From assembly GCA_013399895.1 (NCBI GenBank), contig VXBA01005487.1, positions 292,705 to 356,704 on the forward strand: a stretch of 64,000 nucleotides of DNA. Direction: 5' to 3'. The translations under genes were made by a program, and so were the position numbers. Each line of letters starts with the position of its first letter. Position 1 is the stretch's first letter. The stretch comes from Serilophus lunatus. Its lineage: Eukaryota; Chordata; Aves; Passeriformes; Eurylaimidae. The notes beneath the pieces are model-generated. The model saw only the letters and a list, made by a program, of their open reading frames with translations, was not told the DNA's origin and made no database searches. Positions 26,666 to 39,100 of this stretch are shown here, piece after piece.

Positions 26666-26731
26666 ATGGCCTCCAACTTTAACGATATAGTCAAGCAGGG
26701 ATACGTGAAAATCCGCAGCAGGAAGCTGGGG
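26666..26731 (+). CDS. DOK6: DOK6 first coding exon (partial gene; residues 1-22)
   Basis: DOK6 is a cytoplasmic docking adaptor with an N-terminal PH domain and a PTB (IRS-type) domain. It is recruited to RET and Trk receptors and promotes neurite outgrowth. Only the first coding exon lies here: ATG at 26666, then 22 codons beginning MASNFNDIVKQGYVKIRS, which forms the start of the PH domain. The exon ends in phase 0 at GGG|GTGAGT. The start context is good (G at -3, G at +4) and sits in a CpG island. From memory, DOK5 has Arg at the two positions where Lys-15 and Lys-20 appear here, and DOK4 starts MATNFSD, so DOK6 fits best. The full protein is about 330 residues; the other exons are beyond the window. 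No in-frame stop separates this ATG from upstream sequence, so the start rests on family similarity. Confidence 0.9.
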
Positions 26732-26737
26732 GTGAGT
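26732..26737 (+). other. DOK6: 5' splice donor of DOK6 intron 1 (GTGAGT)
   Basis: GTGAGT follows codon 22 (GGG) directly, a near-consensus vertebrate donor. The family's conserved sequence stops matching here: the next known residues (Ile-Phe-Arg in DOK6) are not encoded, while intronic GC-rich sequence follows. This places the boundary in phase 0. Confidence 0.88.
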
Positions 26738-26848
26738 TTTCCCTTCGTCGGCCCTGCCTGGGGTGGGGGCGAGGCGCTAGCGGCCGCCTCGCCGGCCTGG
26801 GGGGCGGCGGTGCCCCGGGTTGGGGCCGCCGGTGCGGGGCACGGCGAC

Positions 26849-26887
26849 CTGCTGCTGCTGCTGCTGCTGCCGCTGCCGCTGCCACTG
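26849..26887 (+). repeat. (CTG)7 followed by CTG/CCG-like triplets
   Basis: Seven uninterrupted CTG units (26849-26869) are followed by alternating CCG, CTG and CCA triplets to about 26887. The tract starts 118 bases inside intron 1, in the CpG island. It is a triplet microsatellite with an imperfect, more stable 3' half. Confidence 0.9.
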
Positions 26888-29800
26888 TCACCGGGGCTTG
26901 GACTTTGCTCCCAGCTCCGTAGGGGTCGGTGGGGATGCGCTGACATTGCGTCTCGGGGAGAGCCGGCTGCTCCCTTCGCCGAGAAGGCGCCGCTCCTCGT
27001 TTCTTTCTCAGCGATCGCCTGCCAGGGTCACTGTCCGCGAAAAGCTGCGTTACGTCCGCCAGCCCAGGCCGACGATGACATCCCAACTGAGCGCTCCTGC
27101 CTCCCTCACTTCCCCTCCCAGCGCAGTGCCCCGTCCCCTCGCACTGCTGCCTTCGGCAGGGGCTTGGTTGGGGAGAGGAGGGCGCAGGCAGGATCTGTGA
27201 AAAACTTTGTGCACAGATTCTCCCTCCCTCTCTCCGTCCCTCTCCCATTTTGGAGAGACATGTCTTCAGTCGGGGCAGGGTCCGAAAACACTGGAGGCTA
27301 GTACCAGGGCAGCCCAATAGTAACTGAGAAAAGCGGGCGTGGAGAAGTGGTGGTGCTCCTGCCCCGGGGAATGGGAGCTTGCAGCGGGCCGGAGACGGGC
27401 GGGGAAGGAAAAAGATGACAGCCTCATGGACCAAAACGCAGATGCAAAGACCGACAATGATAGAAACTAGAGGCGGTCCCTTGGTTGAACGTGGCCGGTC
27501 TCGATACACACCGGGATGCTCAGCGACACCGTGTTACCAAATTGATCATGGGCACATTCCATGACGGGGTGTAGCAAACCTTGAAAAGGCAGAAAAGTTG
27601 GAGCAGAGTTTGTGCAGGGTTCAGGATTTTCCAAACTTCAATCGGTCATCGGTTTGGGCTTTCTCCTACTCTTTGTGTCTGAGAGAATGAGAAAGGTTGC
27701 TGGCTTGCACAGCTACTGGTGTTTCCAATAATTAAAAAAGATCCAAGTCCCTGTTGGCTCAAGACTAAACCTAGCTGGGGCTGAGAGGAGGCCTGGGGTT
27801 CTTCTTTGGGTTCAATCTTCATTTTTTTTCTTTAGGTGTGCAGAAAAGTGTAGGGTCTCTACCTGCTTTCCCTTCCGGGAAGGTGTGCTGCCTCTGTCCC
27901 TGTTTTCTCTGAAACCTAACAGAGCAGAGATCTTGCCCTTCTCCAAGCTGTGCTCTTGGAGCTTATCACGGTGCTAATATTTATCTCCTTTTCCCCCCTT
28001 CTCCTTTTGCCCCAGATGCCGTGGACACAGTGTGCAGGATGGTGCGACACTAATCATAAATTGACCTTTGGAGCGCTTTGGTGCCTTGGCAGGGCTGTTA
28101 TTCTGAAAGAGCACAGGAAAGTTAGGTCTGAACGCTTAATTGCCCCAACGCCAAATGTTTGACACATGATGTAAATCCAAAGAGAATCAATGCTCTTATT
28201 AATGATTTTGAAACCCCGAAGTCACTCTATGCATCAGTCAAGCATTAGTCTTATCTAAAGGAGCAATTTCAAAGCTTAATTTGTTTCTGGCAGTCCTCTG
28301 CTTAACCTTTGCACATCAGTTTTTTTCCCAGCTCAGCAGTGTTACTAGATGGGCCCAACACAAAACGGACAGATCATGGTATTGCATCACCTTGATGTTA
28401 GTAGTTGGGAACAGAGTTAATCTGTTTGATTTGCAAATCTGTATTTGAAGAAATATTAGTGTCCTTTAGGTGTGAAATTGCATATATGTGTATCTCTATG
28501 TATGCAAATATTGTTATATACCAATGAATACAGAGTTCATATCACATTAATCTTGGATACTTGCTGACTTGTGTAAAAAAATTACGAAAATAGTGGTATT
28601 TCATTGCAGCACATCTGAAGTAGCTTGGCTATTCTGTTTTCAAGATGTCAATCTTATTTTTTGAGGAGGACATATAACTCCTTTTTGTGTGTGGATATTA
28701 TTCATGGTCGTAATGATTATTGTACTTCTACACTAAGCAGAAGGGAAACAGTTCATACAGTGTCTATGGAGGATTTTCTCCTACTGTGTAAGGGTGACAA
28801 TTCAGACTATACAGCCTCAGGCAGGTGGTAGTATAAGCTTAAATATGACATATGGAAATGCACGTCTGAATAAATCTGTTAAATACAATGTAAAATGGAT
28901 TATATTTTATAGAAAATAGCATCAAAATTCAAATGAGTGTGATGGTTGAAAGGTATGAATATGTGTGTATATATCCATAGCTAATTGGATTCTTGTGGCT
29001 GAATATCCAAATTAATGTAATTTTTATTCACCAAGTGAAACATTAAAGGTTTGTATTTTTTCCTTTGTATCTGTCTCCAAGTCCAAACCTTAATGAATTA
29101 CACTGGAGCTGTCATAATGTAGGCGAATACATCAGTTTTCAGGGGATATAAACGTCTGTTAGCAAATGAATATTTTTAGCATCCAAAAATGTTGAAAGAA
29201 GAAGAGAGAGCTATGGTTTCTGGAAACTAAAGCTAAGATAATTTTCAAATGTGTCAGTAGAACTTTTACTGATTATGTTTCATTCTTATATATTGGAAAT
29301 TACTGGAGTGGGTTTTTTTCATCATAATAGTCTACATTCTTTGGATATTTCAAAGTTTTCAGAAAAGTAGATTGATTACGACTTGGAGAGCTAAGGTGAC
29401 TTATGCCGATTTTAGTGCTAGACTTGGGCAATAAAACTAATTCTAACTTTTAGGCTGGTAGCCAGTTCATTACAGAAATTCTTCCAATGCAGCTTTTATT
29501 CTGTCTTGTTCTGTGACTGAGGGAGCCCTGGCTGGGAATCAAATGGAAGGTACTTCAATAGTGTATTTTGATTTTATTGGAAAAAAACCCACAAGAACAG
29601 CTTTGATTTGGGGTAAAGTTTTTCATAAAATTTAGTTTTCCAAGAATTTAATTTTCAGTAATCCAAGTAAATCTTTGTTTAATTGTAAAATAGAAAATAT
29701 TTATTGTTATTTTTAATAGGCATAACACATTTACTTTTGACCTTTTACAGCTACACCTTGCATTAAGAACTTCTGAATATGTCTACCTACTCCTCAAATA

Positions 29801-32800
29801 ACTGCAAATTATATTCATAGTATGCATTAGTACTGTCTTCAGTCACAGTGGATGGACAAAAATCCATTCTGAACTGTGCAGTCAGGACTTGGAGCTGTTT
29901 TCCTGTCAGTAAGTGATTCTGTTCAGAAGGCTGATTTGAAGACCAAGATGATGCCTAAATCTTGATGAAAATATATGGCAAGAAGTACTGTGAGAATATA
30001 CCCTTACTTTTCCGTTTAGTGATACTTGATCGTTAAGATTTTTTTGTCTGCTTTTCACCTAATCCTTGAGTGCACATCAACCATTGCATTTGCATCTTAA
30101 TGATTTCTGTATGTTTTCTGACAGTCCAGTATTTTCAAATAGACCTCAATGTTCTGATACCTTTGAGTGTTAAAGTAGCTTCTTTTGTTGAAAGGTCAGA
30201 TAGTCACCTGAGAAGCTTTCACCCTGTCTGTTGTTGGATTCCGAAATGTGGGAATGGAGATACCAGGACATGAAAAGACCTCCAGCAAGTTAGACCACTT
30301 AGCTTATCTCCTTACTTTTGTCAAGCATGAACTGTACGTGAAACTTTCCTCTGGTGCCTTGAAATTTTAAATATATGTTGAAGGTTATGTAGTAGACAAG
30401 TTCACATGTATACATGATATCTTCATCGAGACATCACAGTATCTTTGAAACTTAGAAACTGTAAATTAAACACCTTCATAAATTTTGTTTCCCTGCAGCC
30501 TAAACATGCCTTTCCTTTCAGTGCCCTGGCATTCCTGCACTGTGATATTTTGCTTTTCTCTAATGCTACATAAAGGAAATACCTCATTCTTGTAGCCATT
30601 ATATTTGACCTGTGTGACCCTCCTTTGAAATAAATTTGATTGTAATGTGGTGTGCTGTTCAGATCAGAATAGGTCATTTGTGTAGCATGGCACAGGACTG
30701 TGCTGCCTTTGTTCCTTTGGAATCTTTCATACTTGTGTCACATTAAAATTCATATGACACAATTTTATACTGCACTGGCTGTGCTTATAGGCTGAAACTT
30801 TCTTGTAGCAGATCGGAATCCCTTTGTTGCCTCCTAATAAACTAAGCTGCAAGGATTTCATGCCTTGTTGGAGTGCTGTTTCTTAGAAGAAAAACAATTT
30901 GATGTCACATTAGAAAGTCTAATTAAAGACGAGCATTGTGTCACTTCGATAGTCTTGTTTTGACCCATATCAACCTTCAAAGTCATAATCCTATTGTTTG
31001 TTTGTTTTTGTCTTTTTTTTTTTTTTCTCATGCCTTGGCTTGGTCACCGAACAAAAGAATCCTATCTGATGGAGAATTTTCACTCAGCTGATGAATGATT
31101 ACTGATTTTTCTGTGTTTCTACATACTAAGTAGAATCATTTTCTGAGTGGTTTCGTTTACACTCTAGTACAGCTATTCAAAGAGGAAATTGTACCTGCCA
31201 GTCAGTGTTGATTGAGTAATAAATAGCAGGTTGCTCTTAGCCACCAAATGAGAAATTTTGCCATATAACTCCTGCTATTTTTAACCATACTTTTAGGTCA
31301 TTACAGGTACCTTTTCTGGAAATGAACATAGTGTTTCTCCTTCTGCTGCTAACCCTATCTTCAGTCAGTCAGCACTAACAATGCTATGTATATGAGCATG
31401 TGATTGCAGCTTGGTTCCTCTTGAAATAATGCAGTATGTGTCTTACAAAATCCTAACATTTAATTGATATTGTGTGTATATTTAGGGTGAAGAAAACAAA
31501 GGGACCTGCAAAATGTCCTGGATTTGAGATTACACTGATTGATTGCAGTGGCTCTGCAAGTGGGTCATGATTAATGTAGAGGGCAAAGTAAAGTTTCTGC
31601 TATTTCTTTGAGTTGCCATAGCATATTCTAAGAAACAAACAAACAAACACTTTAAAAAGTACAAGCAAGTAGTGTAGCCTGGAGTGGATATCCTTTCCAT
31701 AGATTATTTTATGTTCTTATTTATGGGAAATCTTCTCAGCTTGTTTGAAAGCACCAGGATTGCTTTTTATGCAACTGCATCCTAACTGATGATGTAAACT
31801 ATGAAATATGTCTCGGAACATGAAAATAGTTGAATGAAACTAGAAAACCTTAATTCCAATTCATAATGAATTTAATTTTTATAAAGCTTCAGATGGATAG
31901 GATTTAGATTGCAGATTCCTTCCATATAAAGAAGCTTCTTTTCCGTGATAGTTCAAGACAACCTTAGCTACAGAATTAGAAGGATTTCACTGTAATCCAT
32001 TAAAGAAACTAGTCACATTCACTGTATAATACTGAAAATATCATTTAAAATACCAATAATTACTACTTTCCGTACTTCTTGCTACATTTACATGAATGGA
32101 TTGGAGAACTAAAAGGGAAATACATGGATTTCCAATTTGGTCATTATGGAAAGAACAATCATTTTGAAGTTCTGACCAGTAATTATTGATTAAGCATATT
32201 GTACAGGAAATTGAAAGAAATATTTTGCAGCCACAGTAACCAAGGAGATAAAGTCCAACAACTTTTTTTTATTATTATTTGTGTTTAAAGCAACTTGTGA
32301 ATCAGCCTTGTGGTAAGCACTTTGGAGTTGCCGTGTTTCCTCGTTGATTTTCTTGATGTGCTTTTCCACCTCTTAATTCCCAAGAGGTGCGATAGCCAAA
32401 GGTCTGGTAATTTTGTAATGGATGGCACTTACTTAAAGAGACAAATAGTTCTCTTTTGTAGATAGCATATCACATCCATGTTATCGATGGATTATAGATG
32501 CTTCTATTTTTACTCTTGTGTGTAATACCATTAGCCTCAGTGAAATTACACCTTAGCTGTATTAAGATTACACAGAGAAGTGTTTGTACAGACTCTCTCT
32601 CCCTTTTGCTTGCATATTGTGAGAGGGCAAAATTTTATTAAGGATTTATTTATATCTCCTGTAGAGGTGATGCCCTTCTGTGTTTTCGTTTAGAAGTCTA
32701 TCTTTTTTGTCCTGTGATGGACATTAAAACCTGGTGAAAAGATCCAGTGAAAAGACCCTGAAGTCAATTTAAGGAACATATTAACTTTGGTGGCTTTGGT

Positions 32801-33050
32801 TCAGAGTCCATGTGGGAACATTAACTGCATGTATAGAACATGAATTTCCTTGTTTTAAAATGCCCTTCAAATCCAACTCAAAGGAATAGTCTTTTCTCAT
32901 ATCAGTAATTATGGAAGGAACATTCTCTACAATATACAAGGAATTATTCATGTAATTCCAGTAGTGAGTTTTCTTCCTAGTTTTTTAGAAATAATCTCTC
33001 TGCGAATCATTCATTCAGATTTTTGCAAGCAGTGCAAAATGCTTTATAGC

Positions 33051-33065
33051 TGTTGCCTGGCAACA
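33051..33065. promoter_or_regulatory. Perfect RFX X-box-type palindrome
   Basis: TGTTGCC-T-GGCAACA is a 15-base perfect inverted repeat with a one-base centre. It matches the symmetric X-box (GTTGCC N0-3 GGCAAC) bound by RFX-family factors. A further half-site, GGGCAAC, follows at about 33074-33080. A symmetric X-box with a 0-3 base centre is expected by chance well under once in 64 kb. It lies in DOK6 intron 1, about 6.3 kb from exon 1. Function is inferred from the motif only. Confidence 0.5.
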
Positions 33066-34906
33066 ACATATTCGGGCAACAGCCTATGTGAGTCAGTTGT
33101 TAGCTACACAATTATATATGTGACTGTGTATAAGGAAAATATTTTAGATAGGTACTAATGAGACATTTCAAAAAAGCACACTATGAAACTATCTTTTAAA
33201 AAAAGTCAAATAAAGGTTTTGGTGTCTGGAAAGTTTGTCTTTGTTTTAGGTTGTGTGAAAGATCAGTTGGTTGAACAGCTTTTCACAAATGTCATGATGT
33301 AGTTAATATACTTTTATTCAGTCTTAGCAATCAATGTAAAATATTCGCTTTGTTGAAGATGAAAAATACTTTCATATGTATGGATTCTGAATTACATTCC
33401 TCACTGTTCTTTAAATTAATAATGTGTTAGTTAACAAAAATGTAGATGTTTTACCATATACTGTAGCCTTTCATATTTAAAATAATAATTGCAAATTTTG
33501 TACTGCATTTCCTGTTTTTAATCTTTTCAACTTGCAGTGCAGTCCAAAGATTCAAAAAGATCTTGGTGAATTGTAATGAATATCGTTTGGCTAAATTTTT
33601 TTCCCAGAGAAAATACATACTTCTACTCTAAATACCATGAAATTTCTTGAAGAAGGTCAATAAAGAAAAACAAGGAAGCCTTTTAATCCTGCAGAGTAGG
33701 TTTTAATAGAATAGGACAAAATTGCAGACTTATAAAATAAGTTGAGTGACAGTAGAGTGTGTGCAGTAACTGTATCTTGACACCTGTGTCACATAAACGC
33801 TTGTTTTCAATTACTTTTTTTTTTATTATTCAGAATACATATCTACACATCATTTCTGAGAAGATAATTTGTGTGATTGTTTAGCTCAGCTCGTAAACCA
33901 CTGTATCTGATAACTTGGTATAAGTCAAGACATTTCCAGTGAGATTTTCAGTTGGCATCAGAATTATTAAAAAGCTTCAAAATCTTTTTAACACTTGTAA
34001 TTTGTGAAACATGTCATTGCTATCCCCACTGAGAGGTTACGAGACCATGCAAATGGAGCCTCCCAGGAATTACTGTTCTCTTCAGATGCACATAAATTAG
34101 GAAGATAATTAATGGAAGTGTGTAAATCTTTTAAAAGATTGATCTTCTTTCTCTCTGTTGTTCAGTTGCCAAACTGGCCCTCATCGTCTCTGACTTATCT
34201 GAACTGAACTTTGGAAAGGTTGTATTCATTAATGTGTCAGTAAGGAAGTAGAAGCACACAGGATTGACTAGACCCAGGGAAAAAAGTTCCGTCTTTGTGC
34301 CTACTGGAGGAATGGCTCTTTGGTGTATTTCCCCTACCTGTTCATCACAGAAAGAATTAATAGAAAAGTTTAGGATCAAAGCATTTTCACCACTATAGAA
34401 CCGAATTAGTGTCATCTTTGAGCAGGAATCTCATGATACTTCAATACTGCTTGTTGTTTATCTCTGGATATTTTTTATTTTTTTTTTAAAAAACACACGG
34501 TTGTTCCAAGGTTCCATATCCTCAAAGTTAATTGGTATATTCTCTTTTCTCATGCAAACCCTGCAAAGAGAAAAGGGTACATGAAGTATTACAACATAAG
34601 TAGTTAAAATATTGGTTTTGTACTGTACCTAAAAAGAGGACACTGCCTGTGGTTGGCCTGTAGGCATTTTTCTGATGAACTTACATTTATTATAATGGCT
34701 TTTATTTTTGTTCTTATTTAACAGACTACTTTTAAAGAATGTAGTCTTTGATAACGTAATTGCTTGATACAGTAACTATTATTTAGTTCATGTACGATGC
34801 GAGAATGTGGAACAATGAGACAACTTAGCATGGAAAGCTTCCACTTTAACTGAAGTCGATATACACTAGATTAACTTGATAATAATAAGGCATAAAATAA
34901 GTATAA

Positions 34907-34921
34907 TATATATATATATAA
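34907..34921 (+). repeat. Short (AT)n run
   Basis: Fifteen bases of alternating A and T in AT-rich intron. Confidence 0.9.
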
Positions 34922-36160
34922 TAGTATGATAACAGTAATAGCATCCTAACAACAAAGGGAGTATGTTAATTTTCTGTAGTTGTAATAAGAAAATGAGTAA
35001 AATAAAAGGTATTTCATTAATTTTTATTTTCTGTAGTCCTAGTATCTTAAACTATGGAATGTATTTTAGAGCTTTTTCCATTGTTAATTTTGTTTTTTGA
35101 GAAGACGAAAGCTTTGTACTTATATGTTGGACTCTATATGAGATCTCTGAATGATTGGTGTCATCTTCAGTGGGTCGTAGCTCAAAGAAAAAGATTGAAA
35201 ATACACTAGGTAACCTTTCCAAATACAATACATATTGGTTCAAGCTTATTCAATGTCAAACCACTTAGGTAATAATGTGTTTAATGAAATCCAGTTCCCT
35301 AATCATGTTACATTTTTCCAATCATTGAATGACCTGGACGTTCAGGTTCATCCTGAAGAAAAATAACAGATAGAGTATAAAAATTCTGGGATCTGTCTTC
35401 CCCTGATGGAACAGAATCTCTGACATCTGTTATTCCCAATAATGACATGTGATATGCTAAATAAATAAATATTAAAACTGTAACAGAAGGAATAAGAAAC
35501 AAACAAAAGGAAGCAGAGTACTCTAATCTGATGTCATTGCAGAAAAACAGGAATGGAGTTATTTTTATAATCCCAGAGTTCTTAATAAAGAAGAACACTG
35601 CGGTTTTTTAAAGGTAGATACGTTAGTGCAAAGGCTCTATTTAGAATATAAGGCATTGCATATTATAGGACTTGACCAAGACCCAGAGACCAAACAGGAT
35701 CACAGCCATTTCAGAAGATTCAGGTTATTTTGAAGAATTAGGTCTGAATGCCTGTAGAGTATCATTGAGATGAGTCTTTTCAGACACCCCTAATCAGTTG
35801 GGATGAAGATAATGCTTACAAATCATGAAAGGGAACTGTAACTAATGGTAACAGCTTAGCAGCTGGTGTAGAACATTGGTTCAACTATTGGAATTAGGCA
35901 TTTGAGGTGCTTTGAAAATGGAAGCCTCACAGTGAGACATAAGGAGGAATCTGTGGAGCAGCCACGGAATAGATATAGATGAGATTTATGGGCAATGAGA
36001 GGAAAATTTATACTGTTGGACCTCATACTGTACTTATTTGAGGATAAATGTTGTTCTAGCAGCTTTTATACAATAATATACCTACAGTGTTTAGATGTAT
36101 TGCTTTGGGATTTTTTGAACTGAAGGAGAAAATAGAAAAGTAAATGTTACCTGTAAATAT

Positions 36161-36182
36161 TTTTGACATGATTTTGACATGA
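36161..36182 (+). repeat. Tandem duplication of TTTTGACATGA
   Basis: Two exact adjacent copies of an 11-base unit, a simple local duplication in intron 1. Confidence 0.95.
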
Positions 36183-39100
36183 TCATAACATAATGCAGTT
36201 TATGTCCCAAGAGAACCCAGAGGTTAAATACATTTCCAAAAGGGTTTGAAGGTATATTTTACAGAACTTTTGATGTCAGAAAATAATTTTTTCCCGGATT
36301 TTTTTTGGGTAATGAAATGATGAATCAATAATTTCTTGTTTCTGTTTAATGTTATTTTGTGGCTTATAGTCATTTCTCCAAAAATAAATATTCAAAGTGA
36401 ATGTGTCCTCTGCTATAATCTGAACAAAATTAAATTAAAAACTGTAGTGCATTCTTCAGAATCCCCTTTTATTTTCCCCACCTCTGACTTGCCTGAAAGA
36501 TTTCCTAGACTAGCACGTAGATAAATAATTGATCTTCTAATAGCAAAAGTAACACTTTTCCTTCCTGTAATTTCAAAGTTACTAGAAAGAATAAATATCT
36601 GTTCTCATTTAAACAAACAGTTACCATTCCTAATATACTTAATTGATTTACTTGTACTAATTAAAAGGTGTTAAACCAATAGGACAAATATCTATGTGTT
36701 GGTAGCAAAGTATGTGAATAAATACAATCTCCTTCAGTACATGTCAGGCTTTAAATTCTTGGAAAATGTAAAAAGCTGTAAATGATATTGATTTTCACTG
36801 ACCTGAGCTAACCCACGGTAGTGCCACAGCTGCACGCTCGCTGATGCTCACGGGTGAGCCGAATGCACAATAGATGAACTGAGTTAAACCAGGAGGCTTG
36901 AAGCAAAGAGTGCTGCTTGCCCCCCTTGGAGTCAACTTTGGAGAGCTATAAGGCAAAGCATAGCTGACTGCATAGCTGTTAAGGTGATCATGACTGAGTG
37001 AAAATGGAAGCTCAATCAGCAAAACATAATTGCCAAGAGATTCTTAATTTCTTTCACTGGCGTTTGTTCATTGAGTTAGACTTGCAGTGAATTTGTATAC
37101 AAATACAAAGGAAAGCCCTCTGTTAAAGAGGGCCAAATCTGCCCTTGGTCGTGTATCTCTGAAAGTGCATTTTCAGGTGTCACACACCAGCATCAGCAGT
37201 CACCATAGCAGTAAATGTTTTGATCAAGTTTCATTCAGTCCTTTGTTACAGCAATTTCATAAAATTATATCAATCCCAGAAAATGCTATTAAAGACTAAG
37301 CTGAACAGAGCAGTTCCTCATTGTCAAAATTCTTTTTCTAGGTAGAAAAGTAATTTTATGAATGCATCTGATGTAAATGGGATTTGTTCCAATTTCATGT
37401 TTCAGCTTTTCTTCAGAATCAGGAGGGTTAAAAAACTTAATTTCTGAAACCAAAAATTGGAATGCTTGTGTAGTGTTTTGTCCTCAGGACCAGATGCTTT
37501 AGGCATAGGCCTTTAATCCCTGTGCCCTAGTTACAGCAATTAAGGTTCATGAAATATAAATTTTGTTACATATGCATCTTGATTTCTCCTTTTTCTTCAG
37601 TTTCAAAATCAGTCTGAAATATTAATGATCAAATTAAATGGACTCTGTTATGTGAATTGCTCTTAATGTTGCATTCTGCTTATCCTGACAGATGCAGTGA
37701 ATGACATTTTCTAACATTTAGACTTAAATGAGTAATATGGGTTTTTTTCATAATACGGTTTTTTTAATCAGTCTACCTCTTTATCTGCATTAAAATAAAA
37801 AAGGTGGTGAAGGTATGCAGCACTTTGGAAAACCACAGCTTATAATTGTTCATGATTTCTAGTGCTGCAGTGCAAATTAATCATTGTCAAACTGTGCTGG
37901 GAGAATAGAAATGCCTAATGGCATTGTGGTCCCTGCCTGAAAGAGCTTACACTCCAACATCTGAAATGCTAAAGCTATCCTTCGAAGTCTCGTGGTATTT
38001 TTTTTTCTTGGAAGGCTTCTCTCCATCTAAATCTGTCGTCCATTTCTGCCATCACGTGTAGGCAAATGGATTTCTAGTTTTTGATCGTAACAGTTTTCTT
38101 CTCCCCTCCAAACCAATGAAGAAGTGGTCACTTACGTGAATGAAGTTCCCATCGGATCACTTGTATTGTGCATTTTTTTGGAGGATCAGGGAGAGCACTG
38201 ATAGGGGATGAGGTTGCAGAGGTGGAAAAACAATTTTGTTTAGATGGTCCAAAGCTGAAACCAATAAAAGAAGTGCTGTCTGAATAGCAACAGGTATAGC
38301 AATGCTAGATTGCATTTCACTTAAAGAGATATTAGTCACTTTGGTATAGATACGAAAGCTCCCAGATGAAAAGTTCACATCCTTCTGGGGGGTTTGTTTT
38401 CTTTTTTAAGGCAGAGGCGTATGTCATTGTAAAACAACTACATGTACTTTAACGTGGTCAGAAAAGAGGCACTTAGCTGTTCCACTGCAAAAAGAATGAG
38501 TTAATAAACCGGGTGCACAATCTGTCTCTGCTGTAGCTCTTGGCACACAGCAGCTCTAATTGGTGGAAGCTATTGAGGCCTTAATTGCTGATTTTGCAGT
38601 ACTGCCATGTTTACTGATAAGGTTTAATGCAAGCTAAAATTTGTTAACTAGAGAGAAACAGTCACACTTGCGTGAAGAGTGTGAGGACAAACAGCAGGCT
38701 TTTCTGAAGCACCAACTTATGATGAGGTATTTCAGCACGTGGCATTATTAGACTTCTCCTTTAAAAGTAGTGAAAAGCCTTGCTTTGAGCAGAAGAGCGA
38801 AAAAAACTTTTCTGCGTTATATGTCACACAGCTAGCACTGAAATAAGCCTATAGCTGAAGTGATGGCTGGGTGTTCACCTCATTGATTTACATGACTCTT
38901 AAATATAATTGTTTTTCTTCCTGGGGAAGGATAGACACAACTATTAGATTTCCATTAGGAATCCTCTGGGATTCAATTGGTTATATGAAAAAAGAAATGC
39001 CAATTGTGCTCACAAACCTAAGTTTATCTACACAAATAGTTTTATCTTCCTAATATTAAAATTTAGACTTTGCATCAAAATTTTTTCACAAAGTTGCCAT

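Larger units (their letters stand above)
26160..27545 (+). promoter_or_regulatory. DOK6: CpG island covering the DOK6 promoter, 5'UTR, exon 1 and start of intron 1
   Basis: GC content and CpG density rise abruptly at about 26160 and fall back to AT-rich background by about 27545. The interval has dozens of CpGs, while flanking kilobases have few. It spans the DOK6 start codon, as expected for a broad, TATA-less CpG-island promoter. A GC-box-like GGGCGGGG lies near 27399. The exact transcription start is not visible and may lie in or near the assembly gap. A long poly-T run (about 26010-26027) sits just outside the upstream edge. Confidence 0.85.

Noticed and set aside
26277..26690. Possible upstream open frame overlapping the DOK6 start
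   Set aside because: It begins with GTG, not ATG, crosses the gap, and encodes Gly/Arg low complexity.
25984..26946. Long minus-strand open frame (320 codons) through the CpG island
   Set aside because: It crosses the N gap, reads as low-complexity Ser/Ala/Pro/Arg sequence, and is the shadow of GC-rich DNA opposite DOK6 exon 1.
26691..27509. Minus-strand open frame of 272 codons in the CpG island
   Set aside because: Long open frames are expected by chance in GC-rich DNA with few stop codons; it has poly-Ala from the CTG tract and no recognisable domain.
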